From Aplectana chamaeleonis (Eukaryota; Nematoda; Chromadorea; Rhabditida; Cosmocercidae), in assembly GCA_029168955.1 (NCBI GenBank), contig JAPDOI010000186.1, forward strand, positions 620,001-684,000: a DNA stretch of 64,000 nt. Direction: 5' to 3'. Position 1 is the first letter of the stretch. Each line of letters starts with the position of its first letter. The translations under genes were made by a program, and so were the position numbers. Under the pieces are notes generated by a model. The model was not told the DNA's origin. It saw only the letters and a list, made by a program, of their open reading frames with translations, and made no database searches. Below are positions 32,239-42,670 of the stretch, piece after piece.

Positions 32239-32500
32239 GTTTATACTTCCGCAGCCGATCGGCGCGGCGAAGTGCATTTGGAGCCGATAAGAGTTCCACC
32301 GCTCGAAGGCGCGGCAGCATACAATGGGGGAAAATCGATGGTACGGCCTTGCATGATCGATACTCCTCTATTGCATGCTGCCGCGCTTTCAGCAGTGGGA
32401 CTCTAATCAGCCCCTTTCTGTGGTATTGATCACGCGGCGCGGCACGATCGCTATCATAGGATTGCATTTCACTGCGCCGCTTGGTGGCAAAAGCATAAAC
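32239..32500. mobile_element. MITE family K, copy 1, containing G1
   Basis: Outer inverted ends GTTTATACTTCCGC and GCATAAAC flank arms sharing GCGGCG and a GTGCATTT/AAATGCA-type word. The K family also occurs at 34315-34668 with similar arms. A G-family MITE sits inside this copy. Confidence 0.5.
32286..32408. mobile_element. MITE family G, copy 1
   Basis: Inverted ends GATAAGAGTTCCACCGCT and its partner (GATTAGAGTCCCACTGCT), followed by GCGCGGCAGCATRCAATRG in both arms and a GATCGATACTCC centre. About 120 bp. Copy 2 at 54434-54557 has the same arms. Confidence 0.7.
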
Positions 32501-32655
32501 TTTCGGTGATTTTAAATCTATTGGGTCAGATAATACTTGCCCAAACCTCTATGAGGATTGGGGTGACGAATGCGGATGAAAGATAAGTTTCCAAATATTC
32601 AAGAGACTACGGTATGTATAGTTAGGTCCGTGGCTTGCCTCCTCAAGAAGATACA

Positions 32656-32800
32656 TTTAAATCTCACCAGCGGCTGGCGCGGCAGTCGCGTCCGCAGGCC
32701 CGTTTATTGATTCAGGCTGAGAGAAGAGCGCAGCTGATCAGCTTACCATACCGCCAGCCGCCAGTGAGATTTAAACCGCCCGCGCCAGCCGCGGGTGAGT
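32656..32800. mobile_element. Foldback element W
   Basis: Arms share TTTAAATCTCACYRGCGGCTGGCG with its inverse, and a second partial arm GCGCCAGCCGCGGGTGAG follows at 32783-32800. No copy was seen elsewhere in the window. Confidence 0.55.
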
Positions 32801-33158
32801 TTTTTAGGTAGTCACAATCTTTTCCAGGAACTTTCTAAAAATAGGCAACTAAATTTCTAAATATTGAAAGGTGTAAATTTAGCCCCTAGCTTAGTTTGGA
32901 AACAGCTACAGAGGGCGGTAGGAAAGAAGAATATAGCAGTGTGCGCGCGCACACAAACGCCATGGCATCGAGTGAAGTCAGTTTCACTCCAAGATGAAGT
33001 CTGTGTCGGAACCAAGGTCCCATGGCTTCACCGCTTTCAAGTGCGGAGCAAAGAGACACGAGGACAGAGCAGCACGCTCGCCATGAATTACGGAAACCTC
33101 GTTTTGACACAGACTGTACGGTAGGCACGGATGGCACTGACTGTTTCGGTTCTCACTC
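32801..33158. other. No gene recognised
   Basis: Short frames on both strands only. Contains a TGTGCGCGCGCACA palindrome near 32938-32952. Confidence 0.3.
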
Positions 33159-33237
33159 GACGTTGTGTATTGTGCTGGCGCAAACTCGGTGCACATATGT
33201 TATGCCATACATGGACCAAGTTTGCGCAAACGCAAGC
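33159..33237. mobile_element. Small hairpin element C, copy 1
   Basis: The left arm has GCGCAAACTCGGTGC and the right arm has a GTTTGCGC inverse. The same hairpin, with GACGCAAACTCGGTGC, occurs at 33559-33646. MITE B2 is inserted at the right edge of this copy, after a TA. Confidence 0.55.
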
Positions 33238-33239
33238 TA

Positions 33240-33468
33240 CAGTTCATCTATCCAATCGCGTTCAGTCCGCAAACTGCACGCTGATGGCTAAATCACGTTG
33301 CGGCGCGGTTTCGAGGATCCTCAGACAGGGATGTCGGATCACCAGGGCGGTTGTTGCCTTTTCCGGGTGATCCGACGTCCCTGTCTGAGGATCCTCGAAA
33401 CCGCGCCGCAACATGCTTAAGCAATCAGCGTGCCTTTGTGGACTGAACGCAAATGCATAGATGAACTG
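33240..33468. mobile_element. MITE family B, copy 2
   Basis: Ends CAGTTCATCTAT and ATAGATGAACTG, TA on both sides (33238-33239, 33469-33470). The core has the family's GATCCTCAGACAGGGATG and its inverse. The tips differ from copies 1 and 3, which carry CACCTCCGCAC, so this may be a subfamily. Confidence 0.75.
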
Positions 33469-33558
33469 TACACCGTCAAGTGGAAATCAAAACGCTCAGT
33501 GCCATCCTTGCCGTGCCGACTGTGCTTGCAGTTGGCACAGATCGTACTGATACTTTGC

Positions 33559-33646
33559 GTTGCGTATTATGGGTTGACGCAAACTCGGTGCGCTATGCTA
33601 TACGCTATAACATACGCGCACTGAGTTTGCGCCAATGCACAACAAG
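33559..33646. mobile_element. Small hairpin element C, copy 2
   Basis: Inverted arms CGCAAACTCGGTGCGC and GCGCACTGAGTTTGCG enclose an AT-rich loop with GCTATGCTATACGCTATA. About 90 bp. Partner of 33159-33237. Confidence 0.6.
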
Positions 33647-34314
33647 GAACACAGAGTATCACTGCGATCCGTGGCGACTGTACCTAATCTGAAAACGAAA
33701 AAAACGGAGCCTACAGGAATGTGATTGGAAATCATTAGTACCACTTTCACGAAAATGAACAGCCACGCTTATTATGTTTATTATGTTATACACACAAAGG
33801 ACAGTAACTGGAATGATATCGACTAAACATGATGAAAAAAAACAATCATTAAAAATATTTGGAACCTATTCTATACAACGCATGATGCACTCCTGTCTCG
33901 AAAAGAAACACCAAATGATTAGCGGAAAATCTGGAGGTGGATGTCGCAAAATGATCTCGATCCTACCATGGAAGAATCGGGGACAGATTACATCTATCTA
34001 CACATTCGGCTAAGCCACAATTAATAAACTTCAGACACGAGATGTGTTACTGCTTCTAGGAAGGTGCTATACGCCCTAAAATATTGGAGATGACAGAGGC
34101 ATATAGAATGGGATGAATATGAGAATTCTGTGGATAAAACCACTTCTAGGATTTGCATCATCTCTAGGAAACCGCGTCGAAGCCATTATCCCGCTACCAG
34201 GGGATTAGGGAGGCTATTTCTCCATTTTCACTATTACGGTTTCTCAAGAACAACTGCTCAGTTTCTATGATAACATATCAAAGTAGCGTCGCGGCTTCTC
34301 ATTCCCTAAGTAGT
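33647..34314. other. No gene recognised
   Basis: AT-rich DNA. A 79-codon plus frame at 33774 is Lys/Met-rich and has no splice support. Confidence 0.35.
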
Positions 34315-34668
34315 CGTTTACACTTCCGCCTGCGGGCGGAGCGATAATATGCATATCTGTAATATTGATCAAGCGGGATGTTGATTACATAGGATGTTGA
34401 TCGAATCCACAGCCCATGAGCAGTTGGGTTGGCACACGTGACGCGCCCGGTAGAAAACCGCTGCGCGCAAGCCGTCGTTGGAGCGCGTTAACCGTGTGCA
34501 AACTCTATTTCTTCTCAGAGGCCCCAACGATGACGTGCACGCAGCGGTTTTCCGCCGCGCACGTCACTGCCAAACTGCTTTCGCGCTGTGGATCGATCAA
34601 ATCCCGCGCGGCACAATCGATATTACAGAAATGCACTGCGCCGCGGCACTCGACGGCGGGTGTATAAA
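34315..34668. mobile_element. MITE family K, copy 2, containing F2
   Basis: Ends GTTTACACTTCCGCC and GGCGGGTGTATAAA; inner arms share CTGTAATATYGATC. The copy of MITE F at 34419-34592 is nested within it. Confidence 0.55.
34419..34592. mobile_element. MITE family F, copy 2
   Basis: Ends GAGCAGTTGGG and its inverse, with GGCACACGTGACGCG, CGGTAGAAAACCGCTGCG and GGAGCGCGTTAACCG, as in copy 1 at 26638-26816. Confidence 0.65.
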
Positions 34669-34870
34669 TGACCCCTATTGAGAGCAGCAGAATCATCAAA
34701 AGCACCACGACCAACAAACACAGGTACCGCATAGCGGTAGAAATATTCAAACCTTCACAAAGGTTTACAACAACACACAGTAAATTGCTCTCACAAAGGT
34801 ATTTGCATTGGAGAAAATATACGAGTTTCCGCCCTAGGAAGAAAAGCGAAGATCTTGAACAACAAAGAAG

Positions 34871-36316
34871 CTCACATGGGGAGCGAGACTGAAATCAGAC
34901 GAGCGATGGCGAGATGGTGCTTCTCGCTAAACCACTCAAAACAATGTAAAACTTCGACGACCCCTTTCCTCACCGGAATCCTCGGTTGCAGACTCAAAAT
35001 TCTGAGGCACTTCTTCTTGTTCTTCGGGGTTTCTCGGCGACTGTGGCTCTTGAGGCGAACCTGCTTGTTCGACTTCAGTTTTCTGAGGCTGCTTTCCGTG
35101 CCGCTAGAAAAATTGACATAAATTACTTCAAAATCGTGGTTCTTTGAGGCAGTATTGACGGAAATGTCGCGGAGTTTCATAAGAAATTTGAAGGTTCGGG
35201 GCCGTTTGCAATATCAATGTCGAAAAAACGGCTAGGAACGGGCCATAAATTATTCTATTCCGCCCAAAACCTGAATGAGGGATGCCTCCTAGCCCACTTC
35301 CTCAACAGCCACAGAAGAAGTGGGCGGGGGGGGCACGGTCAAGGGGGTGTTATGTAATTTCCCGAAATCTGAGACCCCCCCCCCCTGCGGGCATCAAACT
35401 TTTTCCAGAACTCCAAAAATTTTGCGACCCCCCCCTCCCCGAGGTGGAATTTGAGAATTTTTCTGAAAAATGATAAAGTATAGAGTACTGAAAAAGCACC
35501 TTATGGTGTTCAACAACCGTCATATTCAATTTCCAATCACTTTCAGAAATATTCTCCATTGGCCGAAAACTTTTGCGATCCCCCATAACCTAATTTTCGA
35601 GCCTAAATTCCCCCCCCCCGTTGAGGAATTTCGCAACCCCGCTTGACCCTGGGGTAGGGCATACCACATTCAGGTGTTTGAGGATGGTACAGGGCTATAT
35701 ATTGCCCGTTTTTAGTCGTTTTTCGACATCGTTAAGGAATCTTCCAACTTCCGGTGGAATCTCGATGGTTGCTACTATCATGTACACTGAATTAAAATTC
35801 AATGATGGAGCAGTGCTATCAACATACCGCATTCGGAATCCACTTCTGCATTTGGTTATCATATTGATATCCCCTGATGTCTTTCCTGAAGAAAAATCAC
35901 TTTTGCCCAGCTTTACTTCAAGAAAGCTTTTCACTCACAGTGAACGTTGTAGGGCTTTTTGAAGGTCGGATGCCCACTGGAAGCGTTGAGCAAGAAGCTC
36001 TTCGAACCTTTCGGCACACTCAGCCTCCGTCGCTCCTAGAGACTGATAGAACCTGCAACATAAAGAGCGCCAGTCCAAATATGAGGCATACTTAAACTCA
36101 GGGTCAAGGAACCCGTTGAAGAAAGTGCGTTCGTTGTTGCTACCCTCCTCCATTCGTGGCGAAACTTCGCGACCCCTTCCCTAACAATGCCCCCCCCCGA
36201 ATTGTTGTTTATTACAGACCGCCTACTTTGCTGAAGATTTGAATACTCGTCAGAATTGCAATGGTCTAAATAGCGGAAAATGGTTTTGTAGGCCTTCCAG
36301 TGCCATATACGTTGCA
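34871..36316 (-). CDS. Spliced gene of unknown function, five exons
   Basis: Exons 36316-36220, 36052-35939, 35885-35828, 35103-34974 and 34887-34871 join with matching phases (2, 2, 0, 1) and end at TGA. Acceptors are TATGTTGCAG, TTTCTTCAG, TTTTTCTAG and GATTTCAG; donors include GTGAGT, GTATGT and GTGAGG. The protein is helical and aromatic at first (TIFRYLDHCNSDEY, then ECAERFEELLAQRFQW, GYQYDNQMQKWIPNA), then Gln/Pro/Glu-rich (VEQAGSPQEPQSPRNPEEQE) and ends SVSLPM. No family recognised. The long intron 35104-35827 contains MITE M copy 2. The first exon begins exactly at the end of foldback P, whose last bases supply the AG, so the true 5' exon may have been displaced. An alternative open frame 35695-35934 competes with exon 3. 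Confidence 0.6.
35334..35651. mobile_element. MITE family M, copy 2, inside an intron
   Basis: Ends CACGGTCAAGGGGGTG and CCCCGCTTGACCCTG; interior C runs follow GCGACC as in copy 1. It lies in intron 3 of the gene at 34871-36316. Confidence 0.6.
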
Positions 36317-36886
36317 CTTATAGGCCGTAACTCAGCGATTCGGTGAAAATAGACCCAGTGATGAAACAGAAAAAATAAACAAGCTTATGTAGAGTAAGAA
36401 ATAGAAAAGATGGCCCGTTGAAAAAAAGAAGTGTAAAAGGCCACTTGTTTCAGATGAGCTTTTCATTTTCAGCATTGGTTTCCAATTTTATAAGGCGGCA
36501 GCCGAGCAAAAGATGCACCTACTAAATAGTTATCAAAAACTACATTAGCTGGATTTTTCTATCTAAATAAAATATTTCCCATGATTTCCTTCCTCACTGT
36601 TTTCACCTCACCACGTGGTGGTGTGAAAACCTCCAGAGATTTTTTTCAGAGAAAATCCAGCTAATATAGATTTTGATAATCATTCATTAGGTGCATCTTT
36701 TGCCCGAATGCAGTCTTTCAAAAGTGAAAATCAAGGCTGAAAAGGTCAATAGGGAAAAACGGCCTTTATCTACCACTTTTTCAACGGGCGACTTTACTAT
36801 TTCTCACTCTACGCGAGCGGCTTTGTTTTTTTTTGCTTCAGTATTGAGCCCATTTTACCGAACCACGCCGAGTTACGGCCCATAAG
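36317..36886. mobile_element. Foldback element P
   Basis: Inverted ends CTTATRGGCCGTAACTC, continuing into matched arms (GATGCACCTAC with GTAGGTGCATC-like, AGCTGGATTTTYCT, ATGGCCCGTTGAAAAA). About 570 bp with a CACGTG centre near 36613. A 64-codon plus frame at 36691 is not supported. Confidence 0.65.
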
Positions 36887-36901
36887 AGCAACGTAGGGAG
36901 A

Positions 36902-37202
36902 AGTACCGCCCCCCGTCTGCGCATCCGAGACTCAACTCGGAAGAAGGGCTAGATGCACACTCGCATCGCTGCGCTGCGGTCACTCGTCAATGCTCATGTA
37001 CTACGTCAGCAAGATTGACGACAGCAAATCTGATGTTTGTTCGGACTGCGGTACTATCGTCCATGATACAGCACATTTGTTTGACTGTCCGGAGAGACCT
37101 ACCACGCTGACCACAATAGATCTATGGACGAATCCGCTAATGGTCGCCCAGATTCTTCACCTATGACATAACCCTCAACTTGGCTGCAAAGAAGAAGAAG
37201 AG
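36902..37202 (+). mobile_element. LINE 3' fragment
   Basis: Matches the last 300 bp of the two longer LINE copies: a stretch reading CTCAACTCGG, then the finger coding CSDCGTIVHDTAHLFDC near 37045-37090, then LTTIDLWTNP, and the AAG-rich tail at 37187-37202. 5' truncated and frameshifted. Confidence 0.75.
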
Positions 37203-37377
37203 CAACGTATAAAACACCGGAAGACCCTCAAAAACGATTTTTTCGCTATTGGGACAATTGCAATTTAGAAGAGTATTTAGGTTGCCAGCGGCTGACAAAC
37301 AAATCTGAACGGCTCATGGTTGTGTAAGATACATTCTGTGGTGGAGCTGCGCTGAAACCTAAAAAAAAACGAATCGA

Positions 37378-37478
37378 AAAAGCCCGGCGGTGCGACCCTG
37401 CTCTTTTTTTGGAGTTTGGTGCCCCGCCCCCCCCCCCACTTTGGAAAAATTCCAACATTGCTTGACCCTGCCCTGAGT
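37378..37478. mobile_element. MITE family M fragment
   Basis: GCGACCCTGC, a long C run and TTGCTTGACCCTGC at the right end match the right half of copies 1 and 2. The left end is missing. Confidence 0.4.
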
Positions 37479-37507
37479 CATGAAAACTACAGATGAATAA
37501 TAGACAC

Positions 37508-38288
37508 CTTGAACGCGTTCGGGAAATCGAAGATCCTTGCCTAATTTCTTCCCTCCCTAGTCCCATTAGGTCCAAGCCGAATTCTGAATGGAAACGTAGT
37601 TGATTCAACTTGAAAATCATCTAATTAGATTCTGTAGCGAACTTATTGGTCACCTATTAATGTATTCTCCACGTCTTCCGGTAGATTTTCTAGAGTTCTA
37701 TCTCGTCCATTTCTTCCGTTGAGTCTAATAGAATATTGCTGAATAGCTGGCGCCGGCGTTGTAATCTGAGAGAACAGAACGAATAACAAGGGTGATAACC
37801 GACAGAAGAGATACACTTACCCTCTGAAATAAAAATCTATACAGGCTGACAAATTGCATATAGAGGTTGTCACTTTTTCTCAACGTGCATCTCATGGTGA
37901 GATCAATGAGATTCACCTGGAGTATGTACCCATATGACTGCAGACAGTGAACAACACACACAAAACTGAAGAGCTCCTACTTCATCAAAAGGAGGGAGAG
38001 CCTCAAGAAACCAGTCCCTTGAGCAATTGTTAACAGACAGACCACCCGTGGAGGGTTGGGGCGGCTGGAAGTCTGCTGGGGAGTCCTCCGGTTTCCCCTC
38101 CAGCATGGCGAACTTCGCTGTGGTGATGTCAGCCTGGAGGAAGACGATAACAGTGGATGACTGAGCGCCTAAGGTAACAAAAACGTGCGAAATACGCTTA
38201 CTTGCAGCTGTAAAGCCGCTATAGCATAATTTCCAAGGGCATCATCCAAGCCACTATAGTCCAGCTTTCTTATGTTGGAGCTGGCCAT
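37508..38288 (-). CDS. Spliced gene of unknown function, five exons with 5' end
   Basis: Exons 38288-38202 (ATG, 29 codons), 38133-37981 (51), 37916-37821 (32), 37765-37654 (37 and 1 nt) and 37583-37508 (24, phase 2) join with matching phases. Introns are 68, 64, 55 and 70 nt; acceptors CTTCCTCCAG, ATACTCCAG, TTCTCTCAG and CCATTCAG; donors GTAAGC, GTAGGA, GTAAGT, GTGACC. The protein starts MASSNIRKLDYSGLDDALG, followed by a Pro/Gln segment (DFQPPQPSTGG), a helical region (LIDLTMRCTLRKSDNLYMQF) and a polar tail (IRLNGRNGRDRTLENLPEDV). No family recognised. Reading through the fourth donor instead gives GDQ and a stop at 37643-37645, so the last exon is optional. The 3' end after 37508 is not resolved; MITE M and LINE fragments follow. 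Confidence 0.7.
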
Positions 38289-38427
38289 ACAGTGAACAAA
38301 ATCCTATGTAAATTAGCTGTACGAAAAAAAAATCCATCAGACCTCTTAGTTAATCAGTACCTGGTAGCGAGCTTCACTAAAGGTACCCCTTGACTTCCTA
38401 TTGACCATATATAGCGCCGCACTCGCC
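38289..38427. promoter_or_regulatory. Possible divergent promoter
   Basis: This 139-bp stretch separates the ATG of the minus-strand gene (38288) from the ATG of a candidate plus-strand exon (38428). It holds a CATATATAG word at 38406-38414. Both starts would share it if the plus exon is real. Splice acceptor-like CGTACAG just above the minus ATG suggests a trans-splice or non-coding exon on that side. Confidence 0.3.
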
Positions 38428-38536
38428 ATGTCCACAACGCCCCCCATAGCACAACATGCCAGCGACGATGGCGTTGCTGACACTGCCGCCGGAGCAATGC
38501 TTCTATTAAATGAGCGATCGTTCCTTACAAGACTAG
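38428..38536 (+). CDS. Candidate first exon on plus strand
   Basis: ATG at 38428 opens 36 codons starting MSTTPPIAQHASDDGVADT and continuing AGAMLLLNERSFL to a donor GGTGGGC at 38537. Composition is gene-like, and the position is divergent from the well-supported minus-strand gene. No second exon is found because repeats follow. No domain recognised. Confidence 0.35.
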
Positions 38537-38599
38537 GTGGGCCTGAAACTTATATGTATATATCGATGCTCAACTTGAAGACAGAGTCCAACATCACAA

Positions 38600-38720
38600 G
38601 GGGAGTGTGTAAAGCGTATGTCGGACCTGCGGAGACGAATTGTATTGTCAGTATATCTTGGGAACCTACAGTAAAACTTTGCAGTACCCCGTCCTACCCC
38701 GTCCCGAGCAACCAGTTCTA
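38600..38720. repeat. Repeat module R, copy 1
   Basis: Reads GTAAAGCGTATGTCGGA, ACGAATTGTATTG and GTAAAACTTTGCAGTACC. The same words occur in reverse at 40010-40110 and 56945-57065, and in part at 55810-55865. Often found at the edge of family L blocks. Confidence 0.45.
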
Positions 38721-39289
38721 AAAAAGTTATGAGCGCTATTAAAGCTTCGCGAAAAGGTAAAGCCCCATTCATAGCTGGTCGCTTCGACTTCGAGTCGAAA
38801 CGACCAACAATACTGCCGCAATCTGAAATCGCTGGACGAAGCAATTTGAAATCGCTCCGTCCAGAGATTTCAAATCGTCGAGCGACTTGGGATCATTCGT
38901 GGGGACGCAGTTCCGCGTGAATGACGGCGAATTGCGGACAACGACGCGAGATTGAGTGTGGAGTCTGCAATTTGGCGCCGAATACCTTACGTTTCGACTA
39001 AAGATTACGGCCTAGCCGCTTCGACTAGACAAATCGCTTCCATCATGGAAGCGACGCGACTAGTCGAAGTGACCTGACAAAATCAAGCAGGTCGCTTCGA
39101 ACAGCTATTAAATGCTCCAGTCGCACGGCAATCCCGAGTGAAACTGCAAACTGTTCCAAACCGTCGCGACTCAGTGAAAGTTCTGTTGACCTGACCGGTT
39201 TTGTAACAGCAGGCAGTGCTACGACTAGTCGAAGCGACCAGTGATAAATGTGGTCTGAGGGAACACATCAGAAATTCACTGGGTTGTTT
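38721..39289. repeat. Palindrome-rich region built on GTCGCTTCGACTAG
   Basis: GGTCGCTTCGACTTCGAGTC (38776), CCGCTTCGACTAGAC (39014), GCGACTAGTCGAAGTGACC (39055) and GACTAGTCGAAGCGACC (39225) are variants of one self-complementary word in both orientations. CGAAGCAATTTGAAATC and TTTCAAATCGTCGAGCG add a further inverted pair. Probably one or two foldback elements; the ends are not resolved. Confidence 0.45.
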
Positions 39290-39990
39290 TGAAAAAAAAA
39301 ATCGGATTTAGCACAAAACCTATACGTATGGGGTAATCTAGGGAGCTGAAAATGAATCTGGGGTCTGCTTGTCGAAATTCTGTGGTAGGTAGGTTACAGT
39401 GGGTAATATGCCATTTAGGTGGTAAAACCTTCCTTAATAGTTCGAAAATCGGCAGGTGGACATCGAATTCGTAATCTCCACCACGGATAACCCACGCATA
39501 CACATTTTGAGTCAAATCTAAGACTTTGATCAAACTACCGTAAAGCCACCGTAATCTGTAGAAAATCGGCAAACGGACTTCGGATTCGTAATCTCGAATG
39601 TGACGTTTTGCCCTCAAAATTTCCCCCGCTGAGATGCTTTAAGCGAATAAAGCTGAAAACTTAGTAAAACCGATCAACAAACCTCAGATTCGTGACCAGC
39701 GCCTCAAAAAACCCACTGGAAGAATTTTAAGAGAAATCTGGAACATTTTTCTGAAGCGCTTTCACAACCCCTAATTGATACAAGTAACCACCCAACGGAA
39801 AATCCGCAAAATTCCAACACGCTATAGGCCTGCACAATGTTCGGAAAATGTGCTTTAACCCAAACTTTATTCGAAAGGTTGTTTTGAGCGCTAAACACGA
39901 ATATGAGGTCCGCTTCCGGATTTTCAAAGGTTTTCTGAGTGTTTGGGAAGGTACAAAAAGCACAAAAATCGACGGTTTTCAGCTAATGCT
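39290..39990. repeat. Dispersed family L block 3
   Basis: Diverged units with GACATCGAATTCGTAATC, CGGATAACCC and ACCGTAA words. The right edge meets module R. Confidence 0.5.
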
Positions 39991-39999
39991 TTCTCGGAA

Positions 40000-40585
40000 C
40001 CAGCGGCTCGGGACGGGATACTGCGCAAATTTACTGTAACTGCCCAGGAGCTACTAACAATTCAATTCCTTTCCGCAGATGCGACCTACGCGTTGTATAC
40101 GTTCCTTGTCAGAGAGAATTTCCAATATTATAGTCCTCCCACCGTGTACAGCAAGCCTGCCAAGCGTGAAATCGCACTTCTCTCAAATACGTGAGAAACT
40201 ACGCGGGAAAGGTCGGCCCCACTCACACTGCCCCCCAAATAAAGCCAAGCGTTTAGCCCTGAAGACGGAACCAAGACCTTTGCGATTGCGAAAAAAAATG
40301 GTATATTCGGAGATACTCAATGGTAGCATTTTCAAGGACAAAGTTCTTGGTTTTGTTTTCGGAGCGGTGTGCATTGTTTAGCTTTTGAAACATTGGGAGC
40401 GGAGCCGACTTTTCCCTGTAGTTTCTCCCTTATTGAAGGGAACTGAGATCCCTTATTCGACAGGGTTGTTAGAGACCGTGCCCCGAGTAAAACGTCAAAA
40501 ATTACCCCTAAAGTTGGACAGTGCCTTTGAGTCGCTTGAGCGACAGAATGCCCTTCCCCTCTCTTCATTCCTAGCAAGACATTAC
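40000..40585. repeat. Module R copy 2 and foldback Q
   Basis: At 40000-40110 module R runs in reverse relative to 38600. From about 40160 to 40460 two inverted arms share AGAGAAGTGCGA-like, GAGAAACTACRSGGGAAA and AAACAAAACCAAGAAC-type words. The right end near 40520-40535, GGACAGTGCCTTTGA, resembles the TTAA element tips. Confidence 0.4.
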
Positions 40586-40813
40586 CATTCATTCTGACTC
40601 CAGGAGTGAAGACAGACTTCGTCACTTTAGGAGTCCCAACCGGCCTCGCTTTTCCGTATGGCGAGAATGTTTTCCGCTCCTGTTTGATTACTGGAGGCTT
40701 TTGTTTGTCAGCCATATACGTGACATGCGCCCGTCCTTGGAATGATGGTCTTTCCAGAGCAGCATCTGATGGTTCCTGATATTCTTCGCCTTCATCTGAC
40801 AGGTTCTCCGGTT
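40586..40813 (-). CDS. Single internal exon, unknown disordered protein
   Basis: Runs from an acceptor TTTTTTTCAG at 40814 to a donor GTAATG at 40585: 228 bp, 75 codons plus split codons at each end. The sequence is acidic (PENLSDEGEEYQEPSD), then basic and Pro-rich (KQKPPVIKQERKTFSPYG, then VGTPKVTKSVFTPG), typical of an unstructured nuclear or cytoskeletal linker. No domain. Neighbouring exons are not found: foldback Q follows on the 3' side and unassigned DNA on the 5' side. Confidence 0.5.
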
Positions 40814-41209
40814 CTGAAAAAAAAATCACATTGAAATACTACCCAAGCGGGGTGAAGCTAGGGGTGAGCGCAATGAAATTACGAGAAAACGGAAACAGAA
40901 ATTCGAGCCGGAAAATCGAAAAAGGACGGCAATGCGGTTTCCGGAACGCTGGGAATCTGTCGAAGATATGTGACTTTTTCGTTATTCAATGGGCCTGAAA
41001 TTATCGGGCTTGACATTTCTGGATTTCGGAATGCAGACGGCCGAAGACTCGCAAAACTGGGGAACCCAGTACGGGAAACGTGGAACACCTCTAGTACCTG
41101 ATTGGAATCGGCTAAATTTTTTTCTAAAAAAAAAAACTAAAACTTAAAAAATAGCCAGCTCAAAACGGTGAGTCGACTGAGATAAATTGAAATTACTCGG
41201 ACAGGAAAT
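40814..41209. other. No gene recognised
   Basis: Upstream of the exon at 40586-40813. Contains short inverted words (GGGCCTGAAATTATCGGGC) and no exon I can support. Confidence 0.3.
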
Positions 41210-42060
41210 TAATCAGGGTGCTGGACATGTATGTGAGGTCTGCGCCCGGCTCTAGGTACGACTATAAAAGCTCATATTAGGGCTCACATTACATTTCCCT
41301 TGGGCTTTAACAAAACCATGTATTGGTAGTTGTAGGTATAGGATACAGCATTGATTTTATTTATTATAATCCGATAATCCGTTTTCCAAATCCCCTAAAT
41401 CCCTCAGGGATTTTCAGGAGATTTCTGAAAGTGGGCATTACCATTGCTTTACCAAGAGAAAAGGGGTGCACGAATGAGAAATTTTAGAGCGTTCAAAAAA
41501 TTGTCTCGCATTGAGCTTACAACTCATTTCTAGGGGTTATTCTGGGTGCTAGTCACAAATCTGAGGCCCATTTGCCAATATTTGAAAAATTCCATCTGCT
41601 TTGGTCCAAAGCTTCAAAATGGGGAAATTTTGCTGGCAAAACGCGACTTTTGTGACGATTTCGAGGATACTATGATCAAATCGCCTCAAAACTTGTACAC
41701 AGGAGTTATTCGGGCTGCCTACACGAATTTGCAACCCGTTCATCGATTTCTGATAGATTACGGGAGTATACGGTGGGTATATGGTAGTTAGGTCAAAGTC
41801 TCAGAATTGACTCAGAATTTCACTGTGGGTGTTAGTTGAGACGCTGAACACGAATTTGAGGTCCGCTTTTCGATTTTCAAAACTCAAAGGTAAGTAACGC
41901 CAGTTAGAAGGCATTTTGCCTACCGTAACCTGCCATAACCCTAATTCAGGCGAGGAATAGCCCCCGAATTCGGGTTCAGCGCCCTAAATAACCCCCAGAT
42001 GCAAGTTTTTAGCCCAACCCGAAAAATTTTCTCAACACCCCAAAAATTTCCTAATGGGCG
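41210..42060. repeat. Dispersed family L block 4 (reverse)
   Basis: The same words as the other blocks, in reverse orientation (GGGTTATTCTGGGTGCTAG, CACAAATCTGAGGCCC, TTACGG). Followed at 42170-42202 by the shared edge sequence ACAACATGGTTTTCCAAATC. Confidence 0.55.
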
Positions 42061-42273
42061 GCTGCGTCCTTAACTTTTTGTGACGCACAGAAAATGCAAT
42101 TTTTTGGAATCCCCACAGTCATTTAGGGAAATTCAATCACGGATCATTTATATACAGTCACAGATCTACAGAAGCGACAACATGGTTTTCCAAATCGCCA
42201 CGGAAAGTTAAAAGCAGTTCCTAGTTGAGTGAAGTCGCAGCGAAAGTCTCTCTTGCTGGGTGTGTATTGTTGG

Positions 42274-42422
42274 GGTAACCACGAAAGAGATGGCTGCGGA
42301 CACCTCCGAAGCCTGCGCTGCGTTATATACGCCCATGAAAAATAAGGTGATCGCTCGGCGCACGCGAAAGGCACGCGGACTGCTGGGAGGTCCGCAACTA
42401 TCTCTTTCGCGGCTAGACCCAC
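42274..42422. mobile_element. MITE family S, copy 1
   Basis: Inverted arms share GCGAAAGAGATAG/CTATCTCTTTCGC and TGCGGACACCTCC-type words around a centre AAGGTGATCGCTCGGCGCAC. About 150 bp. Copies at 47866-48003 and, split by a LINE, 48961-50189. Confidence 0.65.
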
Positions 42423-42595
42423 CATAGTGTACTCCAGCGTCTCGAATTTTTTTTTCAAATAATCGAGTTTTAGGCTAACTCGGTTTTCAAAATTTCGAAT
42501 AATCCAGCATCCTCCCCACTTCGCAAATTTGAACGTTAGAACCACTCCTTGACAATTATTGGTAAAAAAGGGGCAAGTTTCCTACTGTACAAAAA
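42423..42595. other. Unassigned spacer
   Basis: Short AT-rich stretch between MITE S1 and the tRNA-like sequence; nothing recognised. Confidence 0.3.
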
Positions 42596-42670
42596 CTTCG
42601 CCCTTCGCAGGAATCGAACCATCGCGGCTCAGCTTCGTTGCTGAATCGTTTACCACTACTCCACGGCGCA
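42596..42670 (-). other. tRNA-like sequence, possible SINE head
   Basis: Read on the minus strand it has a box-A-like TGGAGTAGTGGTAAACG and a box-B-like GGTTCGATTCC at tRNA spacing. The anticodon-side arm pairs CAGC with GCTG around six nucleotides and the acceptor ends do not pair, so it is not a normal tRNA. Sequence to about 42850 may be the SINE body; no tail is clear. Confidence 0.45.

Noticed and set aside
35695..35934. 80-codon minus-strand frame as one exon
   Set aside because: The two-exon alternative uses strong donors and acceptors and joins in phase to exons on both sides; the long frame joins to none.
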